A DNA stretch of 64,000 bases from Climacteris rufus. Taxonomy: Eukaryota > Chordata > Aves > Passeriformes > Climacteridae. Both the position numbers and the translations under genes were made by a program. The notes beneath the pieces are model-generated. The model was given only the letters and a program-made list of their open reading frames with translations, was not told where the DNA came from and made no database searches. Positions within the stretch are counted from its first letter, which is position 1; every line of letters starts with the position of its first letter. Positions 1 to 12,500 of this stretch are shown one piece after another. The DNA lies in contig VZRZ01008231.1 of NCBI GenBank assembly GCA_013398175.1, positions 1 through 64,000 of the forward strand, read 5' to 3'.

Positions 1-560
1 CCCCCCCGCCCCGCACGTGCTTTCCCCGTTCTCTCCCCGCGTCTCCTCCAGCCCCCTCGCCTTCCCGGCACCGCCTCCCCGGCGGCCCCGGTGCCGAGCG
101 GCTCCGCCCCGTCCGGCTCCTCCCGCGGCGGGNGGAGCGCGGCGGGGCCGGCGGAACATGGCGTGGGTGCTGAAGATGGATGAAGTGATCGAGTCCGGGC
201 TGGTGCACGACTTCGACGCCAGCCTGTCGGGCATCGGGCAGGAGCTGGGAGCCGGTGCCTACAGCATGAGGTAACTCATCCCGTGTCTCATCGCCCGCCT
301 CGGGTGCCCCGTCCCGACCGGCCTCCCCGGGCCGCTGGGCAGCTTGCGCGGGAAGGAGCCGGGGCTGCCCCTTCTTCCCCCTTTCTTTTGGTTCCCGAAG
401 CTCTTCCCGAGGAGCGGGCCCGTGTCGGCGGGGCTGCCGCGCTGCCCTCGCCTGCTGCTGGCAGGTGGTCGCCCGGGCTGGGCTGCTCTTCCCTTCCCCT
501 GTGAAATCCCTGCCCTAAACCTGACATTTCGCTGTCCCTGCGGGATGTAACCGGACCCCA
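1..560 (+). promoter_or_regulatory. UBP1: CpG-rich promoter / 5' UTR region of UBP1
   Basis: The first ~560 bases are strongly GC- and CpG-rich, while the following intron is AT-rich, as expected for a CpG-island promoter. The first coding exon lies inside it. No TATA box is evident, and the transcription start cannot be fixed from sequence. One ambiguous base is at 133, so the 5' UTR may be slightly misassembled. Confidence 0.7.
158..270 (+). CDS. UBP1: UBP1 coding exon 1 (residues 1-38)
   Basis: The start at 158 begins the conserved family N-terminus [14 protein letters not shown]. The exon ends ...AGCATGAG before the donor gtaact, leaving two bases of Ser38. The frame stays open upstream to the window edge region but has no upstream ATG and no conserved residues. 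Confidence 0.95.
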
Positions 561-3500
561 CGTTCCGAACGATGAGCGTCTTATACTCGACACATGTAAT
601 TCTTGTTCCTAATAAACAGTAGGTGTTTCTTCTGGCGTTTAGAAAGGGTCTTTCTCGAGCAGGTAAACGTTGTTGTTCATAGGGTAGTAGTATGGTTGTA
701 CTTTAATCAGCCTGTTCAGTCTATATTTCTGTGTAGTGATGTTTTTCTCTTTTTTTTTGCTATGTAGTATATCTTCAGTGATGTTTTTCTTATTTTTATA
801 TTTTTTTTCTTGCCCTGTAGCTCTTTCAGTTCTCAGCTTGGCGGTTTCCTTACCTTTTGATTGTTTTCCAGGCTTTACCAAGTTAAAGCGTTGCAGTAGC
901 GTTTGGTTGTGCTTTTCCGAAAATAAAATAAATCTGTATTTGTTTGAGTAAATTTTGTCTTGCTCGTGGTCAGGATGTGTGGTTTCCTGAGGGACGACTT
1001 AGTGTGGAAAAGAAAAACTGTTTTGGAGACACCGGGAGACATTTTAAGGTCAAGGTTTTCGACAGGGTTAGCCAGTGTTTGAAGAGTCTGGAGAAGTAAA
1101 GCAGTTGCATTTGATAGTTTTGATGGCCTGGCTTAGATGCAAGGCACGTTCACTCAGGAGAAAGTGAAACTTGCAGGTGAGCACAAGCTTCATCTATGAT
1201 GTATATTTTAAGGCAGTATTTCTCAGGTAGAGTGTTGGAAGTGCAGGGTTTTTGCTCGAAGTTACAAATCAGGGCTTCTGCTGAACAGCAGTGAGGACCC
1301 TTCCAGTGGTATTTAGGATTGAAAATTCAGTGGGTTTGTGGTGGGACATGTGCTGGGGTTTGTGTTCTATGTGGGGCTTGGTTTAGTTTTTTTTTTAACT
1401 TAAAAATAACTTTGAGAACTTGCCACTTTGGAGAACAAGGTGATTCATCTCTCTTGATGAGTGTATTCCTGGTTTTATTTTCGGCTGGTCTGGATTTTAT
1501 CCTACTTCTGTCCCGTTTCTGCCTTAGCAACCATTCAGACATTCATGCCATGAAGTGGTGTGCCAGTTTTTGTGGGCAGCTGTGTGGTTGTTGCCTGGAT
1601 GGCTTCTTCATCTGCAAACACCAATGGATAATGCTTCTTCTCCTGTTCAAGAGCTGCTCTTGCTTCTCTGTCTTGGTTCAGCTCTTCCTAGCATTTCTTA
1701 CGAATAAAAATTTTGAGTTTTGACTGGTTTGGGGGTTTTTTAATATATTTTCATCTCATAAACTTCGTTGCTCATCCCAGTAATGCACACTGTTCAGTTG
1801 CTAGGAAATGTAAGAATTTTCCTTTCTGTTGTTGGATAGATTGTTTTTTCTAGCCATATCATCCTCTTATGGAGGACAGCAGTGGTAGGTGGGTTTTAGT
1901 TACAAATACTTGCCTATTAGGACGTTCTGAATTACCACAAACAGAGTTGTAGCCTTTAAAAACAGCACTTAAAAAGTAACATTGCACAAGCTAAGCTATA
2001 CATTAGTCTTGAATTTTGTTGCACGTTTTGCCTGCAGTATATTTTAGGATAACACACACACTAGTAGTGTTTGTAACTTTAACCTCTGACCTCACGGTTA
2101 AGGGGATCACCTAATTGCAATTAGTGTTTGCTGGATTCAGAGTGATTTCAGCAAGTATATAAGTTATTTATGTATTGGCTCGATTTGTAGATTATAGAAA
2201 TTCTGGCCTGTTCAGTGATGTGAGAGGGGAAAGCTGGGAGAAACAGCAGGGCATGGACAGGAGGGATGCTGCTCTGTCACTGTCCAGTGTGTCACTAGAA
2301 CCTAATTACTTGTCACTTCCTTACAGAAAAAGATAGAAAATGAAGAAGTACTATCTTTCATATATTAAATATATATCTTTAATAAAATATAAGATAGGAA
2401 AGTGCTGGGAGAGGTCCTCAAGGTGTATATACTGCCTTGATTTCACTAGAACACCTGCATGGTTGTAGATAAAGTAGTTGACACTTCCTGGAGTTGATGA
2501 TGAGTCAGTGCCCTGAAGTTCAGTCTGTGGCAGTACTCTGGTGTTTATTCTTACTAAGAAAGTTGCTCGTGTCCATGGATCATAACTGTAGTGGTTTTTG
2601 TTTTTTAGAAGGCAGCTAAGTGCCTCATAAATTTTTCTGCAGATCTGCATGGTTTTAAATAATTTTCAAAATTTCCTTATAAAGTCTTGAAACCCGTTTT
2701 TACTGATGGCTGTTCTAACACCTTCTCATGCAATAAGAAACTGCCTATATATATAATCACAAAATTCAATTTATAATAACGGTTGTCAGATGTGTCAAAC
2801 AACACCCCCACCAAAACCTATATAAAAACATTGTAAACTTTAGTGATAGTGACTCTTGAGTATTGATGTTAATTTCAGTTGGTAATGACACCCATCACAT
2901 TTTCTTATTAATCTATCATAATGTCCAGTGTAACACAAGAGCAACTGTGTGCTTTTGAGGACCACTGATGATTGCTATGAACTGCTAAAAAATGGAGGCC
3001 ATTTCATTGAAAAGACAAGTTTCAAAGGACTGCCTGTCATCTCTAGCAGAATTCCATTTTTAATCTAATGAATTACTTGATTAATGAATCGATTTAACTT
3101 AAGTTGACCACTAATAGACAGACAAGTACCTTAATGGCTGTATTTTTACATGTAATTTGTAAGCTTGGTGTATGGATTTATTTAAATGCTTGCAGTTCCA
3201 ATGGCCTTTGTAGTGCTCAAATTCAAGCCTGTCATGGGGAACTTCATGATTGTTTCAGGAGTAGCTGTTTTGGTATGTATTTGTAGATTAAAACCTGAAG
3301 TTCATTAAACTAGATTGAAAAAGATTACTCTTGGTTCTGAAATGGGAAAGTCTCTACAAAAGACTGCATTAAAATACATCCAGACAATCCTGCATTTTTG
3401 GAGAATACAGTCAGTTTGCTGCATCTCCCAAGCACTCAAGTGCCTTCAGAGAATGGAGCTGCCTTGACTGAAGAGAAGGAAAGCCTGAGTCAGTCTTGTT

Positions 3501-6500
3501 TCCTTACTGTGCTGTGGAGAGCGTTGGATGCTGAAGGAATTCTGTCTGTCCACTCTCCTCCACAGTTCAGGCTAAAGGAACCCTTGAGATGCTCAGTTAG
3601 GAGTTAGGGGAACTTTGTCTTACAGCTCAGAGTTCTGCTTGCAGGTGGAGAAGAGAGGGAGAGTGTTGCCTTCTGGCAGCTTTCTGGGTCCCTGACATCC
3701 TTTTTTTGGCTTCTGATGAGCATGGTTGGGTCATGACAGTTACTGCCTTAACTATATAGTCACTGTGCACAAACAGAAAATAAAAGAGAGTTCTCTCATG
3801 GAGGCCCTGTTTTTGGCTGCTGTTACATGATGACAGACAAAATTACTGTTTATGCTTCCCCCTAACACCTCCCACTCTTTTGAGACTCTACTGCTGGTTA
3901 TGTTGTTTCTTTTTTAAGGGAAATGCTTACTTAAGGTATCCTGAATTTTTTCTTTTTCAGATGTACAAAGTATTTTCTGCAGAATACATTATAAAGCTTC
4001 TGTTGCAGTGGTTTGTTCTATTTTTTTATGCATTGCACTGTAGAAAAAATAATTTTCAGTGACATCTAGACTCTATAAAATAAAATGTTATATACTCATT
4101 AGAATTGGAATTTTATTCTTTGTGAAACCACACAAATATGTAAATATTTGTTAAGAAATAGACATTTGAAGTAAGAGAATCCCTAAACCTAAGCCTTCTT
4201 GCTTTCTTACCACAGATGAAACATGTTGAAAGATAAACCTCATGTTCAAGATCACTGACATTGGCTTGGCGTTGTTTTAATTTTTGTTGTTTCCTTTTCT
4301 TCCAAGTTGAGTGTTTGAATACATTACAAGAAGTCAGGGGCCAGTTTAATTTTTAAGGAAAAGACTTCAAATTGCACAATTACCTTCTCTGTTCCCCATC
4401 ATCTCTCATGGTGGATGCACATATCAGACTGAGAGCAGGGCAGCAAGTCCTTGTTTACTCTTCCTGTGTTACTCCTGTGTAGGAGCCAGCTGCACTAGAG
4501 CTGCTGTAAGTCAGAGCAGCTTCCTGACCTCCCTGTGGTGGGGGAGTGGGTGCAGAACCATGGATTTGTCATGGTGAACATTCTTAATTCTTTTCCTTGC
4601 TATTGTCAAGAGCTTAGGAAAACACAGGTTTTGGTAGTGGCATTTTTTTCTTTCTTTGATTGGTTGATTTTTGTATTTTGTGCCAAACTCAAAATTGAAG
4701 CCTTTAACCGGCTGAGTTTCTGTGTGATGGTCTGTGGAGTTTCCAGGAGCAGCATTACATTTCCACCTGTTTCTCATTCATGTTGCACTTCTTGACAGCT
4801 GCAGAGAAAGTTGTTTCCCAGAAACTAATTCCAGGGATCTTGCCTCACATCAAACTTGCTTTTGCAAAGAGTTAGGAAGTACCAGGTCTCCCATTGCCTT
4901 ACATTTTCCTATGGCTTATTCACACCTGAGCAGTTCAGAGCTTGGCTTTGAGATCATAACTCTTAATTCAAATACAGCCTGAGAAAAATTTTTCTCAAGG
5001 TATTTGTCCTCGTAAACCGTGCTTTAAAGTTTCAAAAGGCCTGTAGGTTCTTGGGATGCTTTAGTATTCACACCCAAAAGTATACAATCCAGAAGGTAGA
5101 TAAGGCAGATGATTGATGGAACATCACTTTGAATTTTGATGACATAGTAGTTCCTGTTCTTGTAAGGACAGGAGGTTCTTCATTTATTTTGTGACCCTCT
5201 TATTATCAAGGAGGAGATTTTTGTATTTATATGTTAATTTTCCTTTAAATGCTTTGGACCAAGTGTTGTAAAGAGGGTTTTAAATTTATAGGGAAGGTGA
5301 TTTTGAAGGCTGACAAACACATTTCACAAGCGTGGAAGAATAAACTACATTTTTCTTGGTATTTTTTGTATTATGCTCATGCAGGCAATATAACATAGGC
5401 TGTGTAGCATAGGACAGCTCACATGTGATCCATCCCAGGGGATGCTTTAGCTCAACTGTTAACATTCACTTTTGCATCCTCTTCTAAGCCTTCCTACTTT
5501 CATGTGGTGGGATTGCATGTATGCACCTCTAGCATAACTAGCTAAGACTTGGTGTTGGAGATTGTTTACTGCCTGTACTTGGTGTGTGATGAACACTGTT
5601 TCTGGTTGGGTTTTTTCTGGGAAAAGAATGCCTTTTGTTGGAATGTTTTAGATAACATATTCTGAGGAACTGAGATAAGACTTTTACTAGAGCTAATAGT
5701 TTCAAAAACTTGGTCTCAGAGTTCTCTTCCTTACAGGAGAGTAAACCTTAATAGGCTTTTTTGAATGATACCAAGAAATTTAACAAAAGATGCTACTTGT
5801 CCTTCAAAACGTTGCTACTCACTCGTGTGTCAGATTGCTTGTAGTTCTAAAGTTTCCTTATGTGAGACAAGTGGAGTAAATTAGTGTTTCTTCACAAGAT
5901 CAAAAGTTAACAGTGGCAAGAAAAGAACAGAATCAGTCTCTTACAGCTCCCTGTTCTCCTGTTGCCTGAAATAATTTCAACAGTAGCTATTTTGGAACAC
6001 TTGCTTTTGCTCCATCTGGGCTGCTCAGCCCGTGGGTGCTTCAGTTTAGGTGAGAAGTTCTTTGCTGGGTGAAATAACTCGAGCAGAGCTGGCAGTAGAA
6101 GTCCCTGTCACTAATGCACACTGGGACAGCAAAAATAAGGTGTTACCAGGTGAGTAGGAAAATGTGTAAAAGATGCATACCTAAGTGTACATAAACATGG
6201 CAGGGATTGCTTGGGGCAGATGATTTGTACTGCTGGGCCATTGGCTTATTGTAAATGCAGAAATTGTACTGGGGAATCTGAGAGGAAAAGGCTGGAACTG
6301 GGAAGGCTGATCTGCTCTCCTGGTTGTGTTGGGGTTTTCTTGTTTTGTTGGGTCTTACAATAGAATCAGTGTAAGATTAGAGGTGGTAAAAAGACTGATG
6401 TAGCACCTCCATTCAATTTCTGGGAATGTGATTGATGTAATAGCATATATTATATGTAGTGCATCATCTTCAGTTTAAATAAAGAGCACTATTAAAAATA

Positions 6501-9500
6501 CTAAGTTTCTGTTTCCCATTGGTTTTCTTCTCTGAATTGTGAGCAGTCCGTGCATCTTCAGCTGTGCTGCATGAGCAATGAATTTTATTTTGTAGAAAAC
6601 GCTTGTTGCTGTGAAATTTAGTTCATTTCTATTTAAACTGACACTTCAAGTCTGAATTTGAAATACTTTATTCAAACCTTATTGACTGTTTTAATTGTCT
6701 GCAGCTTCAAACTGGTTTTAAATGGGAAGGAGTTACCTTGTAATGGGCAAACACTGATACTTCATTCTTTATAAGTGAATGAACAAAAAATGTTATTTAA
6801 ATGTTATTTATTTAAAGATGCTCTAGGAAGGAGTTTAAATTGCATTGACTTTTCCTTTGGAGTGTGCTAGTATCCAGAAGACTCTTTTATAAGTAAAATT
6901 TGCCTTGTGCTGTTTTCTGGAGTGTTTTTTGGGAATGGTGACATTTAAGAATTAACATTCTGCTCTCTTTACAGCTAAATTGTAGGGTTGTGGAGCTGGA
7001 TGTCTTTATTTTTCCTTCTTCTTCTGCAGTGGCAGTTAGTCATTACTGCTTTGTAAGTATTAGCAAAAGCAGGTTTAAAGCTGCTAAATTGGTGTATTTG
7101 TGGCCTTCCAATGCCTTGTCTCTTCACTAATTCACCGTGTCACGCTTTCTTAAGCCAGATCAGCTATGTTTGTATCTTTACATTGTGAGTGGCAAATGAA
7201 GACTTGAAAGATATTTTTCATAAATACACAAAAGACTTCTCTTTAATCTTGTGTGTTGTGTGAAGGCAAGTGCTGCAGAACTAGTCGAGAATTACAGGTG
7301 ATTTACTCGGTGAGATACTTTGCATTCCTTCCTTGTTGCACTTCGACTCCTTTGTGTGTATTTCAAACATTGCTGTTGTTGCCGTGTTCTTGCCATTTAA
7401 AGTTCCTCCTCTTAAAAGCACTCGGGTTTTATGTGCCAGGGTGTGTGCTGAGCACGGGCTGCTGGTGTTCAGTCCTGTCCTGGGACCCTCCTTCCCTCTG
7501 CTTGTCACAGCACTCCCTCTTGTGCTGGCTGCTCGAGCTGCCCTCCCGCCTGACAGCAGGGCTGGAAGCATCTCCTTGTTCCTTCTGGCTCATCCTCAAG
7601 GAGCACTCACCAATCTCTGCAATTTCTGGCCTACTCATGGATCCTTTTCTCTGTATAACTAAACTCTTTGAAAGATGCTCACTTCTCCTGGGTGGGTATA
7701 TCTCATTATCTTCCTCGGTAACTTAGTTAAGCCTGCTCGGGGGAGCTGGCATCAGAAGTAGTTAGGACATGGTTCAGCCTTGTAGTGCATTTCTGGCCGA
7801 GGTACTGCCTTGTCCTGCTTACATGCCTCTTTGGAGCATCTCCTGTGTTTTCTTCCTAGGGTAAGGAAACTCTGAGGGTGTCTTTTTTGGTCTCTTTTTT
7901 TAAATTACAGGTGGTTTTTGGGGGGGAATCACTGTACAGTCTCTACAAGGTATAGACAAATTTCTTAGACTTTTGCACTGTTCATGAATATTTTTTTGTT
8001 CCAGTCAATATAACTTCTTCTAGGTAGCCAGGGGGGTGAAATACCTTACTGAATGTGGCACTGCTCTGAAAGGAAGTTGGGCTGCCCCACCTGTGCTTCG
8101 CATATCTAATACTCACCTCGAGCAAATCTTACATTCTAACCTTCTGTGACACAAAAATATTGGCTGTCATTTCATTTTTTAAATTTATTATGATACTGAC
8201 ACTTTTTTGGTTCTTCAGAGATGAGCTGGAATTTGAGAGGAATTAACAGAGTTCTCTTGAACTGTAGTAGACTCTTGCAGAAATGAGGAACAGTCAAAAA
8301 AAAGCAGTTTCACTTCAAAAATGTCAGGGTACAATGTACAAATAGTAAAATACAGACAAGACAATTGTTTTACAAAGTATATTAAATCTATATTTGTGAT
8401 CAGTGTGAGAGATAAACAAGATACATGTTGGTTAAAAGCTGAATAAACAGGTGACACGGTGTGAGAGCTGAAGATGAGAAACATTTTCAAAGGACGTTTT
8501 ATGGATCTGCAGATGATTTCATCATGACCAAAAACTGAGTGCAAGAAAAACTCATTGAAGTTTGAGTTCTGAAGGATTTCTGTACACAAGGAAAACTGAT
8601 CTGTTGCTGATACAGATAGTTCATTCTGTGGAAAGCAGAAGATGTGTTCACGGGTTGTAGTGAAGCTTGTCTTTCTTACTACAGCTTGTGGGCAACAGGG
8701 ATTGCTCTTTACTCTTCAGAAATGTAGCAGTTCCAAAGCTTTTCTGGTGGTTGTGAGTCTTAGCTAAATGAAGTGAATCTTGGCATAAACTTTCCATAGC
8801 TTACATTTTGTGAATCTGCTGCTTAATCATTTTTGGGCTATTCAGTGTGCTATAAAGCCTAAGAAAAGTTAAGATTGACAATGTCAGCAGAGTTAATAGG
8901 TTAGATACAGTGGTACTAAATGAGGAGAGAGATACTTTCACTCTGTGGGTATTTTACTTTGGGGAATATATTATTTCAAAGAAGAAAGTGAAAGCCTTGC
9001 TTCCATCTCCATGTTTGTTAGACAAGCTTGTCTGTGTTGATAGGTGAAAAGTTAAGAGAAAACAATTTAATCGTTTCAGTAGAGACAAGAAACAAGGATT
9101 ACGTTTTCAGAGGATCAGCACAACTTTATATTGTCTGCTTAGGTCCCAAGGCATTGTTTGTGTATCCTAGCCTGAAGTTCTGGTGGAAAATGTTTTGGAT
9201 ACTGCTCATGTAGATTTTACTCCTAAACTGAGTAACACAATTCTGTATGTGTTTCACTCTGGTATTTTTAAGTCACAAATAACTTCTTTTCTTTAACTTC
9301 AGGCAAAACAGGGTCAACAGTCTCAAAGTTACTTGTTTTTTTGTTTTTTTTTCTTTTCAGTGATGTTTTGGCACTGCCTATTTTCAAACAGGAAGATTCC
9401 AGCCTTCCACAAGAAAATGAGACCAAACATCCACCCTTCCAGTATGTTATGTGTGCTGCAACATCTCCAGCAGTAAAATTATATGATGAAACTCTCACAT

Positions 9501-12500
9501 ACTTGAATCAAGGTTGGTATACATATGTGAATGCAGCTTGTGGTGCAAGTCTAAAATTGGAATGATATTTCATGTTTTGATACATGTGTGTATATCCAAA
9601 ATAAATGCATGTCAGAAATGAGATTGGATGCCTTACTAGTATTCTTTTTTTGTCCAACTTGTAGGCTCAAAGCTAGAGTGTGTTGTTAGTTCCCATTTGG
9701 AGTCTGGTGGGGGTGGCGTTTAATTTCCTTGTTGGTTTTGGTTTTGTTTTTTTTCCTGCTGTGAGTTGCACCTCTCCATCCCCCTCATCCCCCAACACAG
9801 GCAAGCCAACAGAGCTTTTAGGTGACAAATTTCAGGTGGTAATAGCTGAAAATACAGGACTAATTTTGCATTTCTGTTTAAACTTCATTGATAGTAGCAA
9901 GTTGACTGGATGTTTGCGTAAGTTACAACACAAACTACCCTCCAAAGTCATAATAAATGTTAAAATTACAATCTCTGAACAAAAGAGGCCATTGTAATTG
10001 CTCTCAAATTAGCTATACATGTCTGTCCAGAGCAGTATTATGTTTGAACACAAGCAAGTGCATCTGCCTTTGGAGTTTGTGTGTATTTCACTATTGTTTG
10101 TCTATATTTATCAGAAATTAACTACATAACTACCTCGTGTGAATCAGGCTGGGTTTATTCCCTCATACCTGTGGTTATTTTGCATGCAAAATGGTTTTGT
10201 TTTTTTCCTCTAGAGAGGGCACTGACTGCTGGGTAAAATAATCTGAATGTAGTCACTGCCATATGATAAAACCTTCCTCACCTCTGAGAATTACATTGGT
10301 GTCCTAAGTTTAGTCAGCTACTGTTCTGAACTCAGCTAAAGTCATTGATCACTTGTTTTGGACCATACAAATGACATTGTACCTTCCCACACCCCTTCAC
10401 CTGCCTCCTCTGGCTCTAATGCCCTGGCATCTCCATTCCTAGATTTAGTTCAGCTTGCTTTTCCTTGTGAATTTTGACTCGAAATCTCAATAGATTTCAC
10501 TGTGTTTTGAAGCCAGAGCACAAGGCAGCAGGCTCAGGGAAGAAAATGCTTGCTATCTTGTTTCTGACAAGAGCTTGCCATCTAAGTCGAAGTGTCTGAA
10601 ATGACTGTAGATGTTTCATCTGCCCTTGAAGATCTCTTTTAATATAAAGATTTCATAGGCAAAGAAGTGTTGCTCTTTCTTGATATCCTAGGTAACTTTT
10701 CCTGATGTTGAAAAATGAGGGCATTGCTATTCCCTTTTTCTAAATAAATATGGAAAGAAAAGAACAGCTGGCCAGCTTCCTTTCTGTGCTAGTGCTTAAG
10801 ACAGAAGGACAGATGTACTGCCTAGGTTAAGACCTTGTCATAAAAATTTCTCTGTTAGCTGTTAGTGTGTTTATATATGTGTATACCCAGAGGGTGGCTG
10901 GGCACTGGAACAGGCTCCCCAGGAAAGTGGTCACAGCAACAGCCTGACAGAGCTCAAGAAGTGTTTGGTCAATGCTCTCAGACACATGGGGTGATTCTGG
11001 GCTGTCCTGTGCAGGGCCAGGAGTTGGACTCGATGATCCTTGTGGGTCTCTTCCCATTCAGCATATTCTGTGATCATTATAAATATATCTTGGCATAGTT
11101 TTGAGACATGACATCCTCAATACTGAAGGCAGCCTAAAATAAGGATGGATTTGCAACACAAAGTTGTGCTGGTAGATGTGTTTGTGTAACGAGCTGGATT
11201 GAGTCCTCTAGCGAAAGAGTGATTTACATCCTGGTTATTCAGATATCTGGTTTCTAGTTTGGCCTCATTTTCAGGCAGTATCTTGCCTTAAATCCTTTTC
11301 AAGAGGAAATACCCTCCTTAATTTTGTCAGCGGTTGTCTTAGTTTGCTGGCTTAGGAATATCAGAAGCAACGGGATCATTTTGCCTGTCTGTTAAGCTGT
11401 GGTGACATTCCCTAAGGCAATACTTAAGCAAGCCCTGACTTCACTGTCTGTCAGGAAGTATTTTAATTAGTATGGCTAAGAGTGTTGCTCAGAGTTCAGG
11501 GAGCATCTGGCTGCTGCTCTTTGTCATGTGATTGAGTTTTAGATAGTCCTGTGAGGGGCAGGGTGTTGAACTCAATCCTTCTGTGTTCCTTCCAACTTGA
11601 AATATTCTATGAGCTAATGGAATATTTAGCATCTTTAGGTGTTCAGCTGCAGTTGATTCTAGAGGTTCAGCTTTTGGAGTGATGATGGTTGGTTGTTCAG
11701 GGGTTTGGAGGGTTCTTTCTGACTGAAATCTGTTAAGTGGGTCCACTGAGAATGCTTGTTGGAGTTGTGGGACAGTGTTTTGAATTGGCTGCTGTTCAGC
11801 TACATGTATATGGAATAGCAGGAGTATGGAAGAGAATTGCTTTTAAAGGGGAAGCATTCTTTAGATTGGTTTGCAAGGCTTGGAGTTCCGAATGCAAAGA
11901 ACTTCTTGGGAGAGATGGGAGAGGTGCTCTGCTATACCTCATAAAACATGGAAGGGCTCACTGGGGTTGTGAATATTGAGATCAGGCTTGGCTGCCTTTG
12001 AGGTGGTGGAGTTCATCCTGAGAGGAAGAAGCAGGGCAGAAGACAAGATGACATCTTTGGAGTTCAGGAGAGCAGAGTCCCATGGGATAAAGCTCTGGAG
12101 GAAAGAGTGGCTCAAGATAGCTGGTTAACATTCAGGGATCAGCTCCTCCAAACTCAGGAGCAGCAAATCCCAATGAACAGGAAGTCAGGAGAAATGGTAG
12201 GAGGCATACATGGCTAAGCAAGAGAACTAGCAAAACTGAAATGCAAAAGCGAGGCATACAGAATGTGGAAGCAGGGACAGGTAACCTGAGAGGAATACAG
12301 AGACACCGTTCAAACCTGCAGAGATGCAACCAGAAAAGCCAAAGCCCAGCTGGAACTGAATCTGATGAGGAATGTCAAAGACAAGATGGTCTTTAAGTAG
12401 GTAAGTAGCAAAAGGAAGGCTGTTGAAAGTGAAGTCCCTGCTGAACAGGAGAGAGGCCATGGTGACAGAGGACATGGAAAAGGCTGAGGTACTGAATGCC

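Noticed and set aside
17..157. In-frame extension of UBP1 upstream of 158
   Set aside because: Only a GTG, no ATG, Pro/Arg-rich from GC content, interrupted by an N, and not part of the conserved family N-terminus.
1319..1723. 134-residue open frame in intron 1
   Set aside because: Hydrophobic low-complexity translation of T-rich intron sequence; no conserved motif.
7253..7726. 157-residue open frame in UBP1 intron 1
   Set aside because: Cys/Leu/Ser-rich with overlapping frames on both strands; no recognisable domain; inside an intron.
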